A DNA stretch of 64,000 bases from Fibrobacter sp. UWB5 (GTDB taxonomy: Bacteria > Fibrobacterota > Fibrobacteria > Fibrobacterales > Fibrobacteraceae): the NCBI RefSeq assembly GCF_002210295.1, contig NZ_MWQH01000004.1, forward strand, positions 186,001-250,000. Direction: 5' to 3'. Of the stretch, positions 1 through 7,767 are shown one piece after another. Each line of letters opens with the position of its first letter. The first letter of the stretch is position 1. The translations under genes were made by a program, and so were the position numbers. The notes under the pieces are model-generated. The model ran no database searches and was not told the origin of the DNA. It saw nothing but the letters and a program-made list of their open reading frames with translations.

Positions 1-76
1 CAATCGCAAAAGGCATCGCGAAAAGCGAATGACTAAAGCGCACCATGTGCCCGAATTCAAGAACCTTTTTAAGCAT
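1..76 (-). CDS. UbiA-family prenyltransferase, N-terminal fragment (MqnP-like)
   Basis: Only the first 25 codons lie inside the window; the gene runs off the left edge. The translation begins MLKKVLEFGHMVRFSHSLFA, which matches the usual start of UbiA-family aromatic prenyltransferases (a short polar lead, then RFSHS..A.PFA at the first membrane helix). The ATG sits 2 bp after the ubiX stop and behind a weak purine-rich stretch, so it is probably co-transcribed with menG and ubiX. In the futalosine menaquinone route the prenyl transfer is done by MqnP, a UbiA homologue. Since mqnB and mqnD are present elsewhere in the window, MqnP is the best guess, but 4-hydroxybenzoate or DHNA prenyltransferase cannot be excluded from this fragment. 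Confidence 0.65.
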   Translation of the reverse strand, partial: MLKKVLEFGHMVRFSHSLFAMPFAI

Positions 77-78
77 AC

Positions 79-708
79 CTATTTCTTTTTCGCTCTCACC
101 TTGGCCAAGTGCTTCACAGAAGGAGTCTTCTGTTTTGTCGCCTTAGGAATCGAAATTCCCTTCCATGGCTTCACGATGTCGGCGGCATCCCTCATCGCAC
201 CCAAATGCATCAGGATTTTTGCGACCACCGTATCGACCAATTCTTCAATGGACTTCGGGTGATCATAAAAATGCGGCGATGCCGGAATCACGATCCCGCC
301 CTGGCGAGTCAAACGGGTCATGTTGTCCAAGTGGATCAAGTTGTAAGGAGTCTCGCGCGGCACCACAATCAAGGGGCGGCGTTCCTTGAGGCAGACATCG
401 GCAGCGCGAATCAACAGGTTGTCCGACGTTCCGCCGGCAATGCGGCCAATTGTTCCCATGGAACAAGGCACCACAACCATGCCGGCATAGTCGGCAGAGC
501 CGCTGGCGCATTCGGCAAAGAAGTTTTTCACGTCGGGAGCTTCGTCCACGTAATCGAACAATTCGTCCTGGCCTTCGTAGGCCACCACGCCCCTGCCCGG
601 CGGCGTCACCAAAGCTGTCACATGGTGCCCCAAGCGTTTCAAATGCATCGCGGTCCTTGTCGCATAAATGGCGCCGCTCGCACCGGTTACCCCCAAAATG
701 AACCTCAT
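79..708 (-). CDS. ubiX: Flavin prenyltransferase UbiX (MqnM-like)
   Basis: A 209-residue protein of the usual UbiX length. It opens with the FMN-binding motif GVTGASGAIYA and keeps the family blocks VVPCSMGTIGRIAGG and VVPRETPYNLIHLDNM. UbiX makes prenylated FMN, the cofactor of UbiD-type decarboxylases. In the futalosine pathway a UbiD/UbiX pair acts near the prenylation step. I chose the ATG at 708 because GAGGAG precedes it; the frame could extend upstream to 753 but that would run into menG without a ribosome site. The start overlaps the menG stop in an ATGA arrangement, so the two are probably translationally coupled. The C-terminus is lysine-rich. Confidence 0.93.
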   Translation of the reverse strand: MRFILGVTGASGAIYATRTAMHLKRLGHHVTALVTPPGRGVVAYEGQDELFDYVDEAPDVKNFFAECASGSADYAGMVVVPCSMGTIGRIAGGTSDNLLIRAADVCLKERRPLIVVPRETPYNLIHLDNMTRLTRQGGIVIPASPHFYDHPKSIEELVDTVVAKILMHLGAMRDAADIVKPWKGISIPKATKQKTPSVKHLAKVRAKKK

Positions 709-1385
709 GTCCGTCTCCTCAGTAATACGCGGTACGCTACGCCGAAAAAGCAAGGCTTCACGTGCACCAATTCAAAGCCGTTTGACTCCGCCAACTTGAC
801 AAAGTCCGCCACCGGCAAAAAACGGAGCACCGAATTCACCAAGTATTCGTAAGCTTCCCGCTTGCTAAAAAAGGCCCCCAGCACCGGAATAAAAAGCGGT
901 GCAAGTCTCTTATAGAAAAACTTGTTGAATGCGTTTCTCGGCGAAAAGAATTCCAACACCTGCAGGTATCCCCCATTCGAGAGCACGCGGGCTGATTCCT
1001 TCAAGCCGCCTTCGGCATCGGGCAAGTTACGCATTCCAAATCCGTTCAGAACCACATCGAACGAGGCGTCGCCAAAAGGCATTTTCATGGCATCGAGCTG
1101 CACGGGGATAGCCGTCATCGTCTTCCCTGCAGCGCCCTTCAGCATTCCATAAGAAAAATCGCCCAAAACGGCGATATCGGGCTTGCCATTGAATTTTTCG
1201 TAAGTAACCGCAAAATCGCCCGTGCCTCCGCACAAATCCAAGAGACGTTTGCCGGGCTTTACCTTTTTCAGTTCGCGACAGCAACTGCGGCGCCACAAAA
1301 TGTCCTGAAAGCAACTGAGCGTATGATTTAAAAAATCATAGCGACTGGCAATCTCGTCGAACATCTTGCGCACAGGGCTTATCAT
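705..1385 (-). CDS. menG: Demethylmenaquinone methyltransferase (UbiE/MenG family)
   Basis: A 226-residue class I SAM-dependent methyltransferase. The SAM motif LLDLCGGTGDFAVTYEK lies near residue 50, followed by LGDFSYGMLKGA and NGFGMRNLPD, all typical of UbiE/MenG. It performs the final C-methylation of demethylmenaquinone. With ubiX and a UbiA-type prenyltransferase downstream it forms a late menaquinone operon. No Shine-Dalgarno precedes the ATG. Instead a TATATT hexamer ends 7 nt before it, so the mRNA may be leaderless. The N-terminus MISPVRKMFDEIASRYDFLN fits the family start well. Confidence 0.92.
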   Translation of the reverse strand: MISPVRKMFDEIASRYDFLNHTLSCFQDILWRRSCCRELKKVKPGKRLLDLCGGTGDFAVTYEKFNGKPDIAVLGDFSYGMLKGAAGKTMTAIPVQLDAMKMPFGDASFDVVLNGFGMRNLPDAEGGLKESARVLSNGGYLQVLEFFSPRNAFNKFFYKRLAPLFIPVLGAFFSKREAYEYLVNSVLRFLPVADFVKLAESNGFELVHVKPCFFGVAYRVLLRRRT

Positions 1386-1392
1386 GGCGCCA

Positions 1393-1420
1393 AATATAGA
1401 AAAAGGAGCCTAGGCTTCAA
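1393..1420 (-). promoter_or_regulatory. Promoter of menG, overlapping the upstream terminator
   Basis: On the minus strand TATATT (1393-1398) is preceded 16 nt upstream by TTGAAG (1415-1420). The -10 ends 7 nt from the menG ATG. The -35 lies in the loop of the terminator hairpin that follows the CotH gene. Confidence 0.5.
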
Positions 1421-1435
1421 GCCACAGGCTCCTTT
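1400..1435 (-). terminator. Rho-independent terminator after the CotH lipoprotein gene
   Basis: Minus-strand hairpin with 10-bp arms AAAGGAGCCT and AGGCTCCTTT around a 14-nt loop, ending in a run of five T. It lies 22 bp past the stop of the CotH-type gene. Confidence 0.8.
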
Positions 1436-1456
1436 CCAAATGCTTACAAATTGCAA

Positions 1457-4006
1457 CTACTTGAAGGATGCCGTAATAGACAGGCCTTCTGCAACCGTCG
1501 CAACACACGTTTCCGGCGTGCCAGCCACAGGTTCGCAACCCGTCCATCCACCGAATACGGAACCGGCTTCGGGAACGGCCGTCAGCACCATTGCGTTTCC
1601 AGCAAAGAACTTGGCCTTATAATTTGCACTCGGCAGCGTCATGCCATCCATAACGATGGAGCCCTTGCCGTTGGCGGTAATCGAGACCGAAGTCATGCTT
1701 CCGACACCAAATTCTTCCTGAATTTCAGACAGGAACTTGCCATCGCGTTCTTCTGCCCAGGGGCCAAGCCTTTCGCCATATGCATCGAAGCTATGTGCAT
1801 ACTGGCCTCTTCTTTCCTTATAGGCTTCCACGTCCATATCCCTAGCAACGTCTTCGGAATTCAGCATGCCGGCAAGGAACTTAGCCTTTGCCTTGACGTT
1901 TTCTGCGTTCAAGTAAGACTGCAGCATCACGGCGGCATGGTTGAGGAAGAGTCGCTTGAAATTGGGGTTTTCGACCAACTTCGTGTAAAGCACATGGAAG
2001 CAATGGGCCTTGTCGCCAGTGAATTCCTTGCTGCTGCTGGTATGGCATTTAGCACCATCATCACCGCGGCCACCCTGCTTAACCCACTTGAACATATTCG
2101 TGCCATCGCTAAAGCCAGACACGCCCCATTCCCAGTCAAAGCCATGGTCAAGGTCATAGATCATGAACTTCCAGAGCGGAGATTCCGGAGACTTCCAGAC
2201 GCGCACGTTATTGTTCGGCCAGTCACCGTTATGAACGTACATTTCGGCAAGCATGTAATTGGCAAAGTTGCCCATATCCATAAGCTGCGTCATGTAGGTA
2301 TAGGCATCATTGTCCGTAGCAAAATCGTGTGCAGCGGCATATTCCAGCATGGCAAGGTATTCGTCAGGAGTACCGTTGCTTGCTTCGACGTTTACACCCA
2401 AATGCTTGAGGAACGTGACCGACGAAGCATCGATACCGTAATTCGTTTCTACAAAGTTCTTGTTGAAACGTTCACGCATATCGTGAATGCCATAATACTT
2501 ACCATTGTAGAACACCACCACCTGGCGGCTACGCTGGTAATCCACGCCACTACCTTCAAGAATAGCGCCACCAACGGCATCGGCAAAGTAGTCGCTCACA
2601 AAACGGTTACCATTGTTACGCAGGTTAAAGCCCTTGTACTTGTCATTCACACCCTTGCGAGTTTCGAACAACGGGTAGTCTTTCAACCACGTTCCACCAT
2701 ATTCTTCGCGCATCACGATAGCGACGGACTTCTTGCGTTCCATGCGGCTCCAGCCACCCATCAAGGAAATGCCGCCATCGGCTTCCCAGGCTTTACCCTT
2801 GCTGCTTCTGCCCTTTTCGTAGTATTCCACGTGAACCGGGAGTTCGCCAGAGTCATTCGGATAAGATTCGTTCGGAGCGTACATCTGATCGTGTTTCATA
2901 TCAGGTTCGCCACCATTCGTCTTCTTGTAATACTTTTCAAAGAAGCTCGGATCCACGCTCACAGCCACCACAGGCATGTTGGCCGTTTCATCGATAAAGT
3001 AGGTGTTGGTCGTGATGTCCTTCGTAAGGAGCCCGTCCTTGAATGCGGCGCAGCGGAGAACCGTGGTCGTTTCAATCTTCATGTCCGATTCGAACTTTTC
3101 GGAATTCTTGGTCGGAACAGAGCCGTCCTTGGTGCAACGCACGGACACGCCTTCCGGAACGTTCGGCTTGTTCAAGGTCACAGAACCATTGTAGAATCCA
3201 CCGCCATGTTCACCGAAGCTGATAGAAGGAGAAACACCTTCATAGCCATCGGACACATTGTTCGGCTGTTCGGGAGTCGGCTTTTCAAAGAACTTCCAGG
3301 CACCGCCATCGATAATGCCCCAGCTCATGCCAGCGCTAAGTGCCGGGTACTGGACCGAGTCGCGGATAGAATAATACTGGTCAATCAGGTAGACCGTTCC
3401 ACCATCCTTATTCAATTTCCAGTTGGTATGGGTACGCGACTTATACACGGTCGTGTCTGCAGAGGGTGCCACAGCGTTCACGTCGTTCTTGTCGCAGAAT
3501 ACGGTACGGAAAGAGTGCGGAGCAATCAGTTCATCGCCAAAGACCCACTTGCGCGGCTTTTCCAAGTTTTCAACAAGCGCATAGCCCATGAGGTTAGCAG
3601 CGACATCACCGGCATTGTAGATTTCAATCCAACCCGGATCATCACCGTTTTCATCGAGCCAGTCCAAATTCACCGGAGAAATTTCGGTAATCACCAGAGA
3701 AGAGTTACCCACCCAACGAACCGTCGTATCGGCCGGAACATAGATAATCCTATCTTCGTACACAGTGTCGCCAGAGACCGGGTCAATCGTACGAACAGTT
3801 TCCTTCTGCCCGGGGGTTTCTACAATTTGAGTAATCGTATCGCCGGTAATCGAATCAACCTTTTTCACCGTATCAATCTTTACAGGAGGATCGTCATTTG
3901 CACGGCTATGCGATGCAGAGTCGTCGTTACAGGCAACCAAGCCCGAAAAAACCAAACTTAGTCCGCCCATCAAAGCAAGACTATTTACTTTGTTGAATAT
4001 GTACAC
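1457..4006 (-). CDS. Surface lipoprotein with lamin-tail, chitobiase-like and CotH kinase domains
   Basis: An 849-residue lipoprotein. The signal peptide ends in the lipobox LVAC at about residue 26. A lamin-tail domain follows (VITEISPVNLDWLDENGDD onward, about 95-190), then a chitobiase/beta-hexosaminidase C-terminal-type domain (about 270-360), and a large CotH-like region (about 360-720). CotH proteins are protein kinase-like. The last 70 residues form a bacterial repeat domain with the signature GSVFGGWTGC. The start is a GTG with AGGA 7 nt upstream. The domain set is typical of exported surface proteins in polysaccharide-degrading bacteria, possibly adhesins or modifiers of other surface proteins. 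Substrate and function are unknown. It is monocistronic with its own terminator. Confidence 0.85.
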   Translation of the reverse strand: MYIFNKVNSLALMGGLSLVFSGLVACNDDSASHSRANDDPPVKIDTVKKVDSITGDTITQIVETPGQKETVRTIDPVSGDTVYEDRIIYVPADTTVRWVGNSSLVITEISPVNLDWLDENGDDPGWIEIYNAGDVAANLMGYALVENLEKPRKWVFGDELIAPHSFRTVFCDKNDVNAVAPSADTTVYKSRTHTNWKLNKDGGTVYLIDQYYSIRDSVQYPALSAGMSWGIIDGGAWKFFEKPTPEQPNNVSDGYEGVSPSISFGEHGGGFYNGSVTLNKPNVPEGVSVRCTKDGSVPTKNSEKFESDMKIETTTVLRCAAFKDGLLTKDITTNTYFIDETANMPVVAVSVDPSFFEKYYKKTNGGEPDMKHDQMYAPNESYPNDSGELPVHVEYYEKGRSSKGKAWEADGGISLMGGWSRMERKKSVAIVMREEYGGTWLKDYPLFETRKGVNDKYKGFNLRNNGNRFVSDYFADAVGGAILEGSGVDYQRSRQVVVFYNGKYYGIHDMRERFNKNFVETNYGIDASSVTFLKHLGVNVEASNGTPDEYLAMLEYAAAHDFATDNDAYTYMTQLMDMGNFANYMLAEMYVHNGDWPNNNVRVWKSPESPLWKFMIYDLDHGFDWEWGVSGFSDGTNMFKWVKQGGRGDDGAKCHTSSSKEFTGDKAHCFHVLYTKLVENPNFKRLFLNHAAVMLQSYLNAENVKAKAKFLAGMLNSEDVARDMDVEAYKERRGQYAHSFDAYGERLGPWAEERDGKFLSEIQEEFGVGSMTSVSITANGKGSIVMDGMTLPSANYKAKFFAGNAMVLTAVPEAGSVFGGWTGCEPVAGTPETCVATVAEGLSITASFK

Positions 4007-4136
4007 ACTGCTATCCTATTAAAAACGTTTCCCAGGAAATCCCACTTTCCAGGGCCATATTCTTTAGCACCCAGATACTAAATTTAGAAGATTATTCAAA
4101 AAAAAGGGAAAAATATCAGTAATATTCTATTTACCC

Positions 4137-4165
4137 TTGACAAGTATCACATAGTGTTCTATATT
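4137..4165 (+). promoter_or_regulatory. Promoter of tRNA-Phe
   Basis: TTGACA, a 17-nt spacer and TATATT, ending 14 nt before the tRNA 5' end. This is close to a perfect housekeeping sigma promoter. Confidence 0.85.
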
Positions 4166-4179
4166 TGGCCTACCAAGTC

Positions 4180-4252
<73 letters not shown>

Positions 4253-4260
4253 CGAAAAAA

Positions 4261-4285
4261 AGACCTCGATTTTGAGGTCTTTTTT
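4261..4285 (+). terminator. Terminator of tRNA-Phe
   Basis: Hairpin AGACCTC - GATTTT - GAGGTCT followed by a run of T. It starts 8 bp after the tRNA end. Confidence 0.85.
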
Positions 4286-4334
4286 AATTTTTGTTTTCAA
4301 ACGCGCAGCAAAAGCGCAGTGTGTTTAGAAAAAT

Positions 4335-5471
4335 TTAATCGGAATTGCGGCGATAAAGGCTGTAAATCTCGTCCCAGTGTTCCATCAGCACGTCCACGAG
4401 TTCCGGCTGGAACTGGGCGCCACGCTGTTTCAGGAATTCTTCCTTGACCTTTTCTTCGGGCCAGGGCTGCTTGTAGCAACGCGGGCTAGAAAGGGCATCC
4501 AGAACGTCGGCAACGGAACAAATGCGGCCTGCCAGGGGGATTTCTTCGCCGGCGATCCCTCTCGGGTAGCCGCGGCCATCCCAGCGTTCGTGATGGGAAC
4601 GGGAAATCTCAGCAGCAAAGCGAAGCAACTGGCGCTTGGAATTGTGGAGCATGTTGTAGCCGATTTCGGAATGCGTCTTCATAATGGCGTATTCGTCGTC
4701 CGTAAAGCGGCCGGGCTTGTTCAAAATGGCATCGGGAATGCCGACCTTGCCCAAATCGTGCATCGGAGCGGCCAGGCGGATTCGTTCCACTTCGACTTCC
4801 GGGAGTCCCAGGAACTTCGCCAGCATGTAAGAAATCTCGGCGACACGTTGGATGTGGTCGCCCGTTTCCTGGCTGCGGTATTCCGAAACTTCACCCAGAA
4901 TGTGGATGATTTCGCGCTGGGTCGCTTCCAGTTCCATGTTCAACATGGCGGATTCGACCGTCTTTGCAGAATAGACAGCCGTAAGGCTCAGGCGTTCCAA
5001 GTCCTGTATCGAGAATACGGCGGCTTCGCCCTGTTCGTTGGTTCCCTGCTTGTTGATCGCCTGGAACACACCCATCACGTTGCCGGCCGAATTCATGAGC
5101 GGAACGGTCATTACAGACGTTGTTCGATAATGCGTCTTTTCGTCAGATCGACGGTCGAACCTCGGGTCTTGGTAGGCATCCTTGATCAAGAGCGGTTCGC
5201 CCGTCTTGACAGAATAGCCCACAAAGCCAGCGTCATGCGGAATGCGAAGTTCGCTCACGCCATGTGCGACCTTGGTCCATAATTCGCCACGATCGTTATC
5301 GACAAGCCACAGGGAGCAGCGGTCCGCCGCCACAATGGAGCGTCCCAAATCAGCCATCAGAATAAGCAAGCCGTCCATCTTTCGCTCTGCCGCAATCTTC
5401 GGCATGTAAGCGAACAACAGCTCCAGTATCCTTTGGGATTCTACAACCTGTCTTTCGTCCAGTTCCGTCAT
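4335..5471 (-). CDS. GAF domain plus HD-GYP phosphodiesterase
   Basis: A 378-residue cytoplasmic protein. Residues about 20-170 form a GAF sensor domain (LADLGRSIVAADRCSLWLVD, ending before VFSIQDLERLSLTAVYSAKT). Residues about 190-365 are an HD-GYP domain with the metal-binding HD in MHDLGKVGIPDAIL and the GYP signature in HHERWDGRGYPRGIAGEEIP. HD-GYP proteins degrade cyclic di-GMP, so this is probably a ligand-controlled phosphodiesterase. No membrane segment or receiver domain is present. It lies alone between two tRNA genes on the other strand. A TTGAGA-17-TAAATT promoter ends 9 nt before the ATG and there is no Shine-Dalgarno, which suggests a very short leader. Confidence 0.9.
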   Translation of the reverse strand: MTELDERQVVESQRILELLFAYMPKIAAERKMDGLLILMADLGRSIVAADRCSLWLVDNDRGELWTKVAHGVSELRIPHDAGFVGYSVKTGEPLLIKDAYQDPRFDRRSDEKTHYRTTSVMTVPLMNSAGNVMGVFQAINKQGTNEQGEAAVFSIQDLERLSLTAVYSAKTVESAMLNMELEATQREIIHILGEVSEYRSQETGDHIQRVAEISYMLAKFLGLPEVEVERIRLAAPMHDLGKVGIPDAILNKPGRFTDDEYAIMKTHSEIGYNMLHNSKRQLLRFAAEISRSHHERWDGRGYPRGIAGEEIPLAGRICSVADVLDALSSPRCYKQPWPEEKVKEEFLKQRGAQFQPELVDVLMEHWDEIYSLYRRNSD

Positions 5472-5480
5472 ACTATGTAA

Positions 5481-5509
5481 AATTTAGATAAACCTTGTAT
5501 TATTCTCAA
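5481..5509 (-). promoter_or_regulatory. Promoter of the GAF/HD-GYP gene
   Basis: Minus strand TTGAGA (5504-5509), 17-nt spacer, TAAATT (5481-5486). The ATG follows after 9 nt, which leaves room for only a 2-3 nt leader. Confidence 0.65.
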
Positions 5510-5515
5510 CTATGC

Positions 5516-5545
5516 TTGACAGAATTAGACGAATTTTTCTATCCT
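5516..5545 (+). promoter_or_regulatory. Promoter of tRNA-Ser
   Basis: A perfect TTGACA at 5516-5521 with a weak TATCCT -10 at 5540-5545 (18-nt spacer), 11 nt before the tRNA. It is back-to-back with the HD-GYP promoter. Confidence 0.6.
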
Positions 5546-5556
5546 TGGGAAGCCTT

Positions 5557-5637
5557 GGAGGAATAGGCTAATTGGTAAGTCAGCGGTCTTGAAAACCGCC
5601 GCCGTAAGGCTTGGGGGTTCGAGTCCCTCTTCCTCCG
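5557..5637 (+). tRNA. tRNA-Ser (UGA)
   Basis: An 81-nt class II tRNA. The acceptor GGAGGAA pairs with TTCCTCC, the anticodon stem GCGGT/ACCGC carries loop CTTGAAA with anticodon TGA, a short variable arm is closed by GCC/GGC, and the T arm is GGGGG TTCGAGT CCCTC. The long variable arm and the UGA anticodon both indicate serine. CCA is not encoded. Confidence 0.94.
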
Positions 5638-5641
5638 CGAA

Positions 5642-5667
5642 AAAGCTTCCTCTGGGGAGCTTTTTTT
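5642..5667 (+). terminator. Terminator of tRNA-Ser
   Basis: Stem AAAGCTTCC / GGGAGCTTT with a four-base loop and a T run, starting 5 bp after the tRNA. Confidence 0.8.
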
Positions 5668-5681
5668 ATTGTCCTCCCCCT

Positions 5682-5699
5682 CATTTCACATTACACATT
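5682..5699 (+). repeat. Interspersed 18-mer repeat, copy 1
   Basis: CATTTCACATTACACATT. The exact reverse complement occurs at 42604-42621, a variant at 42653-42670, and a 12-nt piece at 47267-47278. It lies in the gap between tRNA-Ser and comF. Confidence 0.7.
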
Positions 5700-5705
5700 C
5701 CACAT

Positions 5706-6419
5706 CTATTTAACGTCCCACTCCATCCGGTTGTCGGCGACAAAATCGGCAACAGCCGAGGCAGGCTCGTCGTAAAGCAATGTGCACACCTTGACCGGGA
5801 GCGGGAAATCCCGCCCGAAAGCAGCTAGGCATGCCGAAGTGGTCGCCCCCGTCGTAAAGACATCGTCTACAATGATAACCGTCCCCGATGAAGGAGGCTT
5901 TTTCAACACGCAGCCGAACGCAAACGCCACATTGCGCTCTCGTTCTTCCTTGGAAAGTTTCGTCTGCGAAACCACAAATGTCTTTCGCTTCAACCATCGG
6001 CAAACTTTACCGCCCAGGGCAAGCGAAAGCGCCACCGAAATCTTTTCGGCCTGGTTGTAGCCACGTTCCCTATACCTGGCCCTGTGGAGCGGTACAGGAA
6101 CAAAGTAAAGCGGCTTCGGAAACAGGGACATTTCCTCGCGCACCAGCCCACACCGAACCGACGCCGAATGCTTGACCAAATACGTTGCCATTCCGGAAAT
6201 TCCCCTATACTTGAGCGCATGCACCAGACGCCGCGTCAAAGGTCGCATGGGGTACAAACTATAGGTATCCGGCCCGGGAGTCACGTCTATGGTCGATTCA
6301 CGTTCCAGTTCCTTGACACACTCCGGGCAAAGCCATGGGTCCAAGGTTCCCGAAGGGCTTCCGCACCCCAAGCACTCGGCCCCAAAAACAAAACGTTCCA
6401 CATTTTCTATCCAGCGCAT
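5706..6419 (-). CDS. comF: ComF family phosphoribosyltransferase-like protein
   Basis: A 237-residue protein of the ComF family. The N-terminus has a zinc-finger-like cluster (CLGCGSPSGTLDPWLCPEC, about residues 16-34). The C-terminal half is a phosphoribosyltransferase fold with the PRPP-binding motif VIIVDDVFTTGAT. ComF takes part in DNA uptake during natural transformation in several bacteria, although many species carry it without known competence. The ATG at 6419 is preceded by GAGGAG at good spacing; a longer frame from a TTG at 6443 lacks such a site. No competence neighbours are present. Confidence 0.85.
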   Translation of the reverse strand: MRWIENVERFVFGAECLGCGSPSGTLDPWLCPECVKELERESTIDVTPGPDTYSLYPMRPLTRRLVHALKYRGISGMATYLVKHSASVRCGLVREEMSLFPKPLYFVPVPLHRARYRERGYNQAEKISVALSLALGGKVCRWLKRKTFVVSQTKLSKEERERNVAFAFGCVLKKPPSSGTVIIVDDVFTTGATTSACLAAFGRDFPLPVKVCTLLYDEPASAVADFVADNRMEWDVK

Positions 6420-6513
6420 ATAGACTCCTCGGAGCCCAGGCAAAGGGCCCTCTTTATCTATACGCCAGATTTCTGAAAAATGGGAAAATCGATCCCTGAC
6501 AACGACGCTTTGA

Positions 6514-7767
6514 CTAGCGGCGACGAGCCTGGAAATGCAGGCAAAGCAAGAATCCGACCAGCACCATGCAAGTCAGCGCGAACGAACCGCCATAAGACAG
6601 GAACGGCAAAGGCAAACCCGTTACCGGCATAAGGCCAACCGTCATCGCGATGTTCACCATAATGTGGAACAAGAAAATCGTCGAAGCCCCCATGACCATG
6701 AGCGTCACGAACGGGTCAGAAGACAGCCTGCAAATCGATGTGGCGCGCCACAAGAACAAGGCATAAAGAGTCAGCACAAAGGCACAACCCAAAAAGCCGA
6801 ACTGTTCGCCGAGCACGCTAAAGATAAAGTCCGTATGTTCTTCGGGCAAAAAGGCAAGGTTTGTCTGCGAACCGTTTCCAAAGCCTTTTCCGGCAAGGCC
6901 ACCCGAACCAATAGCCGTCAAGGACTGCAGCACCTGGTAACCATCGCCCAAGGGATCGCTCATCGGGTCCAGGAAGGTATTCACGCGCTTTTGCTGGTGC
7001 GGTTCAAGCATATTCCACGCCATGGAACTTGCATAGCCCGCAAAAATGTTCGCCATCAGGATCAAGGCCGTCAACACCTTCGGGAGTCTCCTGCGGAACA
7101 GCGCAAACACCACCACGCAAATCAAAAGGCCCCAAAGGATTTCAAACAAAAGTGCCTGCGAATGGGAGAAAAACACCGAAAGCACCGGGCTCACGATCAG
7201 GAACATGTCAGTCAGGGTAAGACCCGCAAAAAAGAATCCCACCATGGTCACGGCGATAAACACGAGAGCCGTACTCAAGTCAGGCTGCTTAAGCACCAAG
7301 GCAAAAGGCACAATGAACAAGAAGAACGGAACGATGAAAGATTTCAGTTTATACAAGCTGACCGGATGTTTCGAGAGCCAATACGAAATGATGAGCAAGT
7401 AGGCAATCTTTGCAAATTCCGAAGGCTGCAACTTGAAAACACCCAAGTCGATCCAACGACCGGCCCCTTTCACCACATCGCCGGCAAAGAACAGCACCAC
7501 AACAAGCAACACTAGCGCAAGCACATACAACGGGATTGCAGCACGTTTCAACCAGTCAATACGCACAAAAATCAATGCCACGGCAAAGACGCTACCGAAA
7601 ACAAAGTAAATAATCTGCTTGAACCAGAACAATTCCACCACAGATGCATCTTCAGCAATCGTTGCCGAATACACAAGGGCGACACCCACGCTCATCAAGG
7701 CAAGCGTAAGCGCGATGAACATCCAGTCAAAGCGAAGCGAACGGCTAAGGAGTCGATTTGGTTTCAT
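6514..7767 (-). CDS. rodA: Rod shape-determining SEDS glycosyltransferase RodA
   Basis: A 417-residue polytopic membrane protein with about ten hydrophobic segments. SEDS-family blocks include GAGRWIDLGVFKLQPSEFAK and, near the C-terminus, LMPVTGLPLPFLSYGGS. RodA polymerises glycan strands with PBP2 during lateral wall growth. The ATG at 7767 overlaps the end of mrdA by 23 bp and follows AAGGAGG. An earlier in-frame start at 7797 would add a basic stretch and lacks this site. It is the last gene of the mre-mrd operon. Confidence 0.95.
   Translation of the reverse strand: MKPNRLLSRSLRFDWMFIALTLALMSVGVALVYSATIAEDASVVELFWFKQIIYFVFGSVFAVALIFVRIDWLKRAAIPLYVLALVLLVVVLFFAGDVVKGAGRWIDLGVFKLQPSEFAKIAYLLIISYWLSKHPVSLYKLKSFIVPFFLFIVPFALVLKQPDLSTALVFIAVTMVGFFFAGLTLTDMFLIVSPVLSVFFSHSQALLFEILWGLLICVVVFALFRRRLPKVLTALILMANIFAGYASSMAWNMLEPHQQKRVNTFLDPMSDPLGDGYQVLQSLTAIGSGGLAGKGFGNGSQTNLAFLPEEHTDFIFSVLGEQFGFLGCAFVLTLYALFLWRATSICRLSSDPFVTLMVMGASTIFLFHIMVNIAMTVGLMPVTGLPLPFLSYGGSFALTCMVLVGFLLCLHFQARRR

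Noticed and set aside
1451-3961. Plus-strand open frame opposite the CotH lipoprotein gene
   Set aside because: His/Arg-rich composition with no motif; it is a shadow of the real gene.
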